Positions 1-5,943 of a stretch of DNA of 19,656 nucleotides are shown here, one piece after another. This DNA comes from Bog-159 sp050011755 (GTDB lineage: Bacteria; Acidobacteriota; Terriglobia; Bryobacterales; Bryobacteraceae). The translations under genes and the position numbers were made by a program. Numbering within the stretch: position 1 is the stretch's first letter; each line of letters begins with the position of its first letter. The stretch is taken from NCBI GenBank assembly GCA_050011755.1, contig JBEKIM010000078.1:1-19656 (forward strand), in the 5' to 3' direction. The notes beneath the pieces are model-generated. The model saw only the letters and a program-made list of their open reading frames with translations, made no database searches and was not told where the DNA came from.

Positions 1-11
1 ATGGAGGCTGT

Positions 12-959
12 TTGCACTCACATTCTCACGCGCACTCGCACGGCGCTGCCACAGGGCGTATCCTCTGGTGGTCCCAGGTGGCGACTTTTGCGTTTGTGGG
101 CGTGGAGGTGTTCGCCGGCATCCAGGCCCACAGTCTCGCGCTGCTTTCCGACGCCGGCCACAACTTCACCGACGGGCTGGCCCTCCTATTGGCTTGGTTC
201 GGCGTTTATCTCCAATCCAGGCCCGCCGATAAAGTCAAGACCTACGGCTACCACCGTGCCGGCGTGCTCACGGCTTTCGTCAATGCCCTGACCCTCGTCG
301 CGCTGGCCGCCTGGATCTTCTATGAAGGCTGGCAGAGGCTGCGCCATCCGGTCCCCGTAAGAGAAACGGTCATGATGTTGGTGGCCGGCGGTGGGCTGGC
401 CCTCAATGGCGGCATCATGTGGGGTTTGCGCGCGGCGCGCAAAAGCGACATTAACATCCGCAGCGCGTTCGTGCACATGTTGGGCGACCTGCTGGGATCC
501 GTGGCCATCATCCTCGGCGCCCTGATCATTCGCTATACCGGTTGGATCCAGGTGGACCCGATCCTCTCCATCCTGATCGGCATCCTGATCGTGTGGACGG
601 CCTGGGACATCATCAAGGAAGCGCTCAATATCCTGCTGGAAGGCCTGCCCCGCGGTCTGCAACTGCAATCGGTGACCGCCGCCATGTGCCGGGTCGAGGG
701 CGTTCTCGACGTGCACGATCTGCACATCTGGAGCCTGGGATCGAGCACTCACGCCCTGAGCTGTCACGTACTCATTGAGGATGTGCCCCCCTCCGCCAGT
801 AACTGCATCCTGGAGCGCATCAACGACATGCTGGCGCACGAGTTTCGAATTTGCCACTCCACCGTGCAATTCGAGCACGTCGGCTGCGCCGTGGCGGAAA
901 GCGGCTGCGTGATTCCCACCGAAGAGCCGCCATCGCACGCCCACTCTCATCCGCACTGA
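12..959 (+). CDS. Cation diffusion facilitator (Zn2+/divalent metal efflux)
   Basis: A 315-residue inner-membrane antiporter of the CDF family, expected to export zinc or a similar divalent cation in exchange for protons. Two metal-site pairs are visible: D47, H50 and D54 in the second membrane helix (LLSDAGHNFTD), and H155 and D159 in the fifth (HMLGD). The paired H/D arrangement is the one usually linked to zinc. About six hydrophobic segments lie between residues 18 and 200, followed by the cytoplasmic ferredoxin-like dimerisation domain (VEGVLDVHDLHIWSLGS, about 230-246). Both ends are His-rich: MHSHSHAHSHG at the N-terminus and SHAHSHPH at the C-terminus. I chose TTG at 12 because GGAGG lies at 3-7 and the His-rich start is typical. 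The frame stays open to the left edge, so a start outside the window cannot be excluded. Confidence 0.9.
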   Translation: MHSHSHAHSHGAATGRILWWSQVATFAFVGVEVFAGIQAHSLALLSDAGHNFTDGLALLLAWFGVYLQSRPADKVKTYGYHRAGVLTAFVNALTLVALAAWIFYEGWQRLRHPVPVRETVMMLVAGGGLALNGGIMWGLRAARKSDINIRSAFVHMLGDLLGSVAIILGALIIRYTGWIQVDPILSILIGILIVWTAWDIIKEALNILLEGLPRGLQLQSVTAAMCRVEGVLDVHDLHIWSLGSSTHALSCHVLIEDVPPSASNCILERINDMLAHEFRICHSTVQFEHVGCAVAESGCVIPTEEPPSHAHSHPH

Positions 960-1037
960 CGCTCGTTGCGCCGATTCTCGCGGAGACCGGAGTGCTGGTT
1001 CGATCACCAATTCGCAAAAACGCGAGATAATGGCTCT

Positions 1038-1352
1038 GTGTACATTGCGCGGGCGTTTGCACAACAGCCTCAGTTCTTCGCCGCAATTGCGGCGGCCGCT
1101 AACGAAGTGCGGCACTTGGTCGTGAGCGTTACGCCCTCGCTGGGCACGGATTGGAATGGCGAATCGGCTGTTTTCTTTCTGGTCGTACTCGCCGACGGAA
1201 CGCCCCGGGGCCAACTACTGAACCGCACGAAGGAGATCTCCCAGGCCATCGTTCGACAAGTTCAGCCCCTCGAAGAATGGGGCGTTCTACCGTATTTCAA
1301 CTTCCGCACACAGTCCGGGCAAGCCAGGGCCAAAGAACCCGTGTTGGCGTGA
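1038..1352 (+). CDS. Conserved protein of unknown function, partner of a HEPN gene
   Basis: A small soluble protein of about 104 residues. No named domain can be assigned with confidence. The recognisable part is a stretch reading VVSVTPSLGTDWNGESAVFF, then a hydrophobic strand (LVVLAD), and a C-terminal block WGVLPYFNFRTQSGQA. I recall similar proteins encoded just upstream of HEPN-domain genes in diverse bacteria; that is family memory, not a search. It ends three bases before the ATG of the HEPN gene, which supports an operon. The frame is open back to TTG at 966, but GTG at 1038 gives the N-terminus I would expect (VYIARAFAQQPQFF). Neither start has a good Shine-Dalgarno sequence. A toxin-antitoxin role for the pair is possible but unproven. 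Confidence 0.65.
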   Translation: MYIARAFAQQPQFFAAIAAAANEVRHLVVSVTPSLGTDWNGESAVFFLVVLADGTPRGQLLNRTKEISQAIVRQVQPLEEWGVLPYFNFRTQSGQARAKEPVLA

Positions 1353-1355
1353 CCC

Positions 1356-1819
1356 ATGCCGTACGCGGAAGAACTGCTTGAACTCGCTCAGGACATCGCC
1401 AATCTCCACCCTGAGCAGGCTCACCAGTCGAGTTTGCGTCGTGCAGTTTCGACGGCATACTACGCGCTCTTTTACCTCCTCATCTCCGAGGCTACTACGA
1501 ATTGGAGTCGTCCGGAATTACGCGCTACTCTCGCGCGGGTATTCGACCATGGCCCGATGAAACAAGCCGCCGACAGGCGCAATACCATCGCACCGAAGCC
1601 GACTACAACACATCCAGGCGATGGGATCTAACGGAAGTTTTGCTACACATCGACGGCATTGTCGATGCGTTCAAGAGTTGGAAAATCATCAGCCAAGAAC
1701 CGGTCGCGCAGGCCTACCTTGTTTCGATGCTTGCAAGCAAGGAACGTCGGCAGAATGAAAGACCGAGTCCAGAGAAGCGACCAACCTTGACGGATGTTCC
1801 AAAGAAGCCTGGGACCTGA
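1356..1819 (+). pseudogene. HEPN-domain protein gene, frame-disrupted with probable internal deletion
   Basis: The first half (ATG at 1356) shows the HEPN core: LRRAVSTAYYALFYLLISEA around residues 27-46, then FDHGPMKQA. This frame stops at 1631 after an unrelated tail. The second half continues in the -1 frame: RRQAQYHRTEADYN, then LLHIDGIVDAFKSWKIISQEP and AYLVSMLASKERR, ending with TGA at 1817-1819. In relatives as I remember them, about 30-35 residues separate the MKQA segment from the RNEADY-like segment. Here they nearly touch, near 1568-1575, so a deletion with a net frame change is more likely than a single-base error. HEPN proteins are often RNases or antitoxin-paired toxins; this copy is probably non-functional. 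Positions 1621-1800 are about 52% GC by hand count, against 63-65% in sampled neighbouring genes, which hints at transfer. Confidence 0.7.
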
Positions 1820-1826
1820 GGAGCGG

Positions 1827-1880
1827 GATAGCTATCGGCACGCCGCCACGTAGCCGGCCCCAGCCAGGCTGGCCTGCCCT
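1827..1880. repeat. Convergent intergenic region with palindrome and degenerate hairpin
   Basis: This 59-base gap separates the + strand HEPN remnant from the - strand membrane protein gene. It holds the perfect 10-base palindrome GATAGCTATC (1827-1836) and a stem CCAGCC-A-GGCTGG (1860-1872), which can alternatively pair as CAGGC-TG-GCCTG (1865-1876). GTAG at 1850-1853 and CTAC at 1879-1882 could close it. Read on the - strand it begins GTAGGGCAGGCC, similar to the GTGGGGCAGGCC start of the element at 15168. I take it as a worn member of the same repeat family, possibly serving as a bidirectional terminator. There is no T-tract. Confidence 0.4.
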
Positions 1881-2856
1881 ACCTGTCCACCCGCTCCGTG
1901 ATAGTCACCGGCGCCCCCAAACGAAACGTCATCTTCGACTCCGTCGGCAGCGTCACCGCCTTGTTCCGCGTGGCGACCACTCCGCCTCCGCCGGCCGCGC
2001 CACCCGCGCCCGCCCCGATCGCTGCACCCTTGCCGCCACCGGCCAGCGCTCCGATGATCGCGCCAATGCCGGCCGCGGCGGCTACGATTCCCACTTGATC
2101 TCCCGTGGCCATCGCCTCGGATTGCTTCCGCAGAGTCTCTGTCTTGATCTCCACGCGCTGCCCGTCGGAAGTGCTTAGCTTGGTCAGTTCCAGCGCCAGT
2201 GTGGCTTTACCTTTCGCCCCGGACTTCTGGGCTTCCACCACGCGGCCTTCCACGCGCGCGCCTTTTTCCGCAATCACGAATCCGCCGGCGGTAAGAGGCG
2301 CATCCAGCGTGGCCGTAAAACCGTCGCCCGCCTGATTGTGCTCGCTCGAAAGGCTTTCACCCAACCGCACCGGCAGCGTCATGCCCGACTGCAAGGTCAC
2401 CGAGGGCGGCGGTTGCGGGGCCGGCGGCGCGACGGGTTCGGCGGCGGGTGCAGGCGCGGGCGCGGGCTCCACGGGAGCTGCCGGCTCCGCGGGTTCCGCT
2501 ACCGGCGCCGGATCGGCCTGCGCCACCGGCTGCTGCGGTTGCGCGGGCGGCAGGTTCTGTGCCACCGCTACGGGGGGCGTCTGACCGGCCGGCTTCACAT
2601 GGCGCACGGGCTGAGCGGCCGGCGCGGCACTCTTAGGCAATGCCGTGGGCTTCGATAATGTGAGATTCGGTTTGGCGGGCGCTTCGGGGACAGCCTGGTC
2701 GGGAGTGGGCGAAGCCGCCTGGGCCGCCGGCGCGGGTACGGCGCTGGCGATCGGCACAGGAGCCGGAACCGGCTTCGGCCGCTGGGTGAACTTCATAATC
2801 AGGGCGCCACCCAATGCCCCGACGAGTACGAGCAGTCCAATTTGAAACGGTTTCAT
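1879..2856 (-). CDS. Membrane-anchored Pro/Ala-rich protein with glycine zipper
   Basis: A 325-residue protein of unrecognised function. Visible parts in order: a single N-terminal membrane helix (about 6-22), a long Pro/Ala/Val-rich linker (about 28-150) like periplasm-spanning linkers, a beta-rich region (about 153-250, with TLPVRLGESLSSE and GARVEGRVVEAQKSGAKGKA), a glycine zipper (about 253-293, repeated G-A-I-I-G and GAGAGGAAGG) and a last strand pair ending TFRLGAPVTITERVDR. The layout suggests an envelope protein anchored in the inner membrane and reaching into the periplasm. Similar proteins are commonly labelled hypothetical in Acidobacteria. It starts at ATG 2856 with AAGGA about a dozen bases upstream, and is divergent from the dus gene across 88 bases. 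No catalytic motif is visible. Confidence 0.8.
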   Translation of the reverse strand: MKPFQIGLLVLVGALGGALIMKFTQRPKPVPAPVPIASAVPAPAAQAASPTPDQAVPEAPAKPNLTLSKPTALPKSAAPAAQPVRHVKPAGQTPPVAVAQNLPPAQPQQPVAQADPAPVAEPAEPAAPVEPAPAPAPAAEPVAPPAPQPPPSVTLQSGMTLPVRLGESLSSEHNQAGDGFTATLDAPLTAGGFVIAEKGARVEGRVVEAQKSGAKGKATLALELTKLSTSDGQRVEIKTETLRKQSEAMATGDQVGIVAAAAGIGAIIGALAGGGKGAAIGAGAGGAAGGGGVVATRNKAVTLPTESKMTFRLGAPVTITERVDR

Positions 2857-2944
2857 CTGGTCGGCCTATCCTTATTTGTCGGACGAACCGGTTTGTACTT
2901 CCGTTTCCAGTGTAGCGCCGGGTTAAAATAAAGATTCCAACGCG

Positions 2945-3955
2945 ATGCTCCGCTTCCCGACTCAATTCGCAATCGGCCCCGTCTGTGTGGCCCCGGCTAC
3001 CGTCCTGGCGCCCATGGCCGGCGTCACCGACACGGTGTTCCGGCGCTTCATCCGCAACTTGAGCGGATGCGGCCTGCTCATGACCGAATTCACCAGTTCG
3101 CACGGCGTCAGCGCTTCCCTGCGCGCGCGCAAACCCACGCGTACGCTGCTAAAATATCTGACCTTCGACCCCTCGGAGCGCCCCATCACCGCGCAGCTGT
3201 TCGGCGCGGACCCGGCCGTCATGGCCGACGCCGCGCGCGTTTGCCAGGATCTGGGCTTCGACATCGTGGATATCAACTTCGGCTGCCCGGTGAACAAAGT
3301 GGTGAAGTGCAACGGAGGCTCCGGACTGCTGCGGGACTTGCCGCTCGTCGAGCGGCTGTTGCGCGCGGTGAAGGCCTCCATTTCCATTCCTCTCACCATC
3401 AAGTTCCGCGCCGGATGGAACGACCAGGAACTTGTCGCGGTCAAAATGGCCCGCCTGGCGGAGGATTGCGGCGTGGCGGCCATGGCGCTGCATCCGCGCA
3501 CGCGCGAACAGGGCTATAGCGGCCAGGCCGACTGGAGCCGCATCGCCGAGGTGAAGGCCGCCGTGCGTATTCCGGTCATCGGCAACGGGGACATCAACTC
3601 GCCGGAGGATGCCGTGGCCATGGTGGCCCAGACCCAATGCGATGCGGTGATGATCGGCCGCGCCGCATCCTCCAATCCGTGGATTTTCCGCCAGATTGCG
3701 CAATACCTCGCGACCGGCACTTACGACCATCCCACCCATCGGGATCGCTACCAGATGATGCGCACTTACTACGCCATGCTCATCGCCCGCGACGAACCCG
3801 ACCGCGTGGGCAAGATGAAGCAATTCGCCACGTACTTCACGCATGGCGTTCGGCATGGCGCGCAGTTACGGGCGGCCATCTACCATGAGACGGAGGCGGC
3901 CCGCATCCTGGAACTGGTGGACGAGTTCTTCAGCCGGGAAGTGGTGGCGGCGTGA
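2945..3955 (+). CDS. dusB: tRNA-dihydrouridine synthase (DusB/NifR3 type)
   Basis: An FMN-dependent enzyme of 336 residues that reduces a specific uridine in tRNA to dihydrouridine. Family signatures are all present: the N-terminal LAPMAGVTD (about 21-29), the catalytic cysteine C114 in NFGCPVNKVV, the loop GGSGLL, the TIKFRAGW strand (about 151-158), HPRTREQGYSG (183-193), GNGDI (213-217) for flavin binding, and IGRAASSNPWIF (237-248). The C-terminal helical tRNA-binding domain (about 255-330, with KMKQFATYF) is complete. Length is normal. Assignment to the DusB subgroup rests on general resemblance; DusA or DusC is less likely. No clear Shine-Dalgarno sequence precedes the ATG. The stop codon overlaps the start of the ribonuclease HI gene. 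Confidence 0.93.
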   Translation: MLRFPTQFAIGPVCVAPATVLAPMAGVTDTVFRRFIRNLSGCGLLMTEFTSSHGVSASLRARKPTRTLLKYLTFDPSERPITAQLFGADPAVMADAARVCQDLGFDIVDINFGCPVNKVVKCNGGSGLLRDLPLVERLLRAVKASISIPLTIKFRAGWNDQELVAVKMARLAEDCGVAAMALHPRTREQGYSGQADWSRIAEVKAAVRIPVIGNGDINSPEDAVAMVAQTQCDAVMIGRAASSNPWIFRQIAQYLATGTYDHPTHRDRYQMMRTYYAMLIARDEPDRVGKMKQFATYFTHGVRHGAQLRAAIYHETEAARILELVDEFFSREVVAA

Positions 3956-4407
3956 GCCCGGTGAAGCAGGTCAAGATCGTCACCGACGGTTCCTGCCTGG
4001 GCAACCCCGGCGCCGGCGGCTGGGCCTGCATCCTGCGCTTCAACGAACATAAACGCGAGTTGTACGGATACGCGCCGCACACCACCAACAACCGCATGGA
4101 GCTGACTGCCGCGATCGAGGGGCTGAAGGCGCTAAAGGAACCGTGTACCGTTGAGGTCATCACGGATTCCGAATATTTGAAGAACGGCATTACCAACTGG
4201 GTGCCTAACTGGAAACGGCGCGACTGGATGACCAGCGCGAAGAAGCCCGTGATCAACCGCGACCTTTGGGAGGAGTTGGACGAGGTCGCCGCCAAACACC
4301 AAGTCACCTGGTCGTGGACCAAGGGCCACGCCTCCCACTCGGACAACAATCGTTGCGATGAACTGGCCCAAACGGCCGCGCGCGAGCAGCGCCGCGGAAC
4401 CGGATAA
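3952..4407 (+). CDS. rnhA: Ribonuclease HI
   Basis: A 151-residue endonuclease that cuts the RNA strand of RNA-DNA hybrids, used in primer removal and R-loop clearance. All four catalytic carboxylates are present: D12 (TDGS), E50 (RMEL), D72 (TDSEY) and D136 (RCDELA). The supporting histidine H126 is in WTKGHASH. The basic handle region (NWKRRDWMTSAKKPVINRDLW, about 86-105) is present, as in the E. coli enzyme. The GTG start at 3952 overlaps the dusB stop in a GTGA, so translation is probably coupled. A second in-frame GTG at 3961 would remove three residues and is equally compatible with the fold. Nothing unusual in length or residues. Confidence 0.95.
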   Translation: MSPVKQVKIVTDGSCLGNPGAGGWACILRFNEHKRELYGYAPHTTNNRMELTAAIEGLKALKEPCTVEVITDSEYLKNGITNWVPNWKRRDWMTSAKKPVINRDLWEELDEVAAKHQVTWSWTKGHASHSDNNRCDELAQTAAREQRRGTG

Positions 4408-4439
4408 GGCCTCAAGCGGCTGGCTGTTAGACTAGCTGC

Positions 4440-5882
4440 ATGTATTTGCGCCTCATCGTTACCTTCACATCGGGCATGGCTCTGGCGGCCTTGGCCCAGC
4501 CACTTTCCCCGCACCGTCAGGTCGAAGCGCTCGTCGACCAGCACAACGCCGAGTATGCCCAGACGTCCCGGGCCATCTGGGAATATGCGGAGCTGGGCTA
4601 CCACGAAGACAAGAGCTCAGCGCTCCTGCAGCGCCATCTGAAAGAGGCTGGCTTCCGCATCCAGGCCGGCGTGGCCGGCGAGCCGACCGCTTTCGTTGCC
4701 ACCTATGGCGACGGCAGTCCGGTCATTGGCATCCTGGGCGAATTCGACGCGCTGCCCGGTCTCTCGCAAAACGCCGTGCCGGACCGCAGTCCGGTGGCGG
4801 CCGCCGCGCCCGGACACGGCTGCGGACATAATCTCCTGGGATCGGGAGCGGCCCTGGCGGCCGTGGCTCTCAAGGAATACATGGAGGAGAACCATGTGCC
4901 CGGAACTTTGCGTTACTACGGAACGCCCGCCGAAGAGAGCGGCGACGGCAAGGTTTACATGGTCCGCGCCGGGCTCTTCCGCGATGTGGATGTGGTCCTG
5001 CACTGGCATCCGGCCGACCGCAACTCCGTGATCAACGGTGGGGCGCTGGCCATTACCTCCGCCAAATTTCTGTTCCACGGCGTCGCCGCGCATGCGGCCT
5101 TCGCGCCGGAGCGCGGCCGTTCCGCGCTCGATGCAGTCATGCTGATGGGCACCGGAGTGGAGTTTATGCGCGAACATGTCCCCAGCAACACGCGCATTCA
5201 CTATACCGTCAGCAACGGTGGCGCGGCCCCCAATATCGTTCCGGATACCGCCGAACTTTTCCTGTTCGCGCGCAGCCCGTCGCTCGATACGCTCGATGGC
5301 ATCTGGGGCCGCATCCTGAAGATCGGGCAGGGAGCCGCGCTGATGACGGAGACCACGCTCGAAGTCAAGATCCTTGGCAGCGACAACAACATCGTGGCCA
5401 ACGAGGCCCTGGCGAAGGTGGCCCAAAAAAATCTGGAGGAGGTGGGCGGGTTCAGTTACACGGTCGAAGAAGATCATTTCGCCGGCGAATTGCAGAAGAG
5501 CCTGCCGCCGGGCGGCGCGCGCGACACCGGCTCCACAGCTTCCATCCAGCCTCTGCGGCCGTTCGATCCCAATGAGCCGGCCGCCTCCACCGACGTGGGC
5601 GACGTCAGTTGGAACGTTCCCACCATCGGTTTCACCGCGGCCACCTTCGTGCCTGGAGTGGTGCCGCACACCTGGCAGGCCGCCGCCTGCGCCGGCATGA
5701 GCATCGGGCAGAAGGGCATGCTGGTCGCCGCTAAGGCGCTGGCCGTCACCGGTGCGGATCTATTGGCGAATCCGCAACTGATCCAGGACGCCAGGCAGGA
5801 CTTCACCCGCCAACTCGCCGGCAAGACTTACAAGTCCGAGATTCCGGCCGGCCAGAAGCCGCCGCTCGACTACCGCTTTTGA
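4440..5882 (+). CDS. Exported M20-family amidohydrolase (AbgB-like)
   Basis: A 480-residue metallo-amidohydrolase of the M20 peptidase/AbgB group, which hydrolyses small amides such as p-aminobenzoyl-glutamate or N-acyl amino acids. The true substrate cannot be read from the sequence. A signal peptide is apparent (residues 1-19, cleavage after ALA before QPLSP), so it acts outside the cytoplasm, unlike E. coli AbgB. Metal-site motifs are GEFDALPG (100-107), GHGCGH (125-130), the acidic pair in PAEES (about 163-167), HWHP (188-191) and a late histidine H410 in VPHTW. The lid or dimerisation domain lies around 205-330. STDVGDVSW (383-391) is characteristic of the AbgB-like subgroup. It starts 32 bases after rnhA with no evident Shine-Dalgarno sequence, so it may be the third gene of that operon. 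Confidence 0.9.
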   Translation: MYLRLIVTFTSGMALAALAQPLSPHRQVEALVDQHNAEYAQTSRAIWEYAELGYHEDKSSALLQRHLKEAGFRIQAGVAGEPTAFVATYGDGSPVIGILGEFDALPGLSQNAVPDRSPVAAAAPGHGCGHNLLGSGAALAAVALKEYMEENHVPGTLRYYGTPAEESGDGKVYMVRAGLFRDVDVVLHWHPADRNSVINGGALAITSAKFLFHGVAAHAAFAPERGRSALDAVMLMGTGVEFMREHVPSNTRIHYTVSNGGAAPNIVPDTAELFLFARSPSLDTLDGIWGRILKIGQGAALMTETTLEVKILGSDNNIVANEALAKVAQKNLEEVGGFSYTVEEDHFAGELQKSLPPGGARDTGSTASIQPLRPFDPNEPAASTDVGDVSWNVPTIGFTAATFVPGVVPHTWQAAACAGMSIGQKGMLVAAKALAVTGADLLANPQLIQDARQDFTRQLAGKTYKSEIPAGQKPPLDYRF

Positions 5883-5889
5883 CCGTGGC

Positions 5890-5928
5890 GCACGCTTTCA
5901 GCGTGCCGGCGGGACTTTTAAGTCCCGC
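5890..5928. repeat. Two-stem intergenic hairpin element (copy A)
   Basis: Two adjacent perfect stems lie between the convergent amidohydrolase and permease genes. Stem one is GCACGCT-TTC-AGCGTGC (5890-5906). Stem two is GCGGGACTT-TT-AAGTCCCGC (5909-5928). The flank CCGTGGC and stem one are shared with the copy at 10351. The position allows it to work as a bidirectional terminator, but there is no U-tract, so it is not a standard intrinsic terminator. Confidence 0.8.
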
Positions 5929-5943
5929 TGTGGTTTCGGCTCT

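Noticed and set aside
1..291. ATG at position 1 opening a 96-residue frame
   Set aside because: The metal exporter in another frame explains this DNA fully; the 96-residue product is low complexity with no motif.
186..1214. 342-residue open frame on the - strand
   Set aside because: It lies opposite the metal exporter and the HEPN partner, is rich in His, Arg and Gln as expected of an antisense frame in GC-rich DNA, and has no recognisable domain.
1502..1631. Programmed frameshift joining the two HEPN halves
   Set aside because: No heptamer of the X-XXY-YYZ type and no downstream pseudoknot were seen near the frame switch, and sequence appears to be missing there, so decay is the simpler reading.
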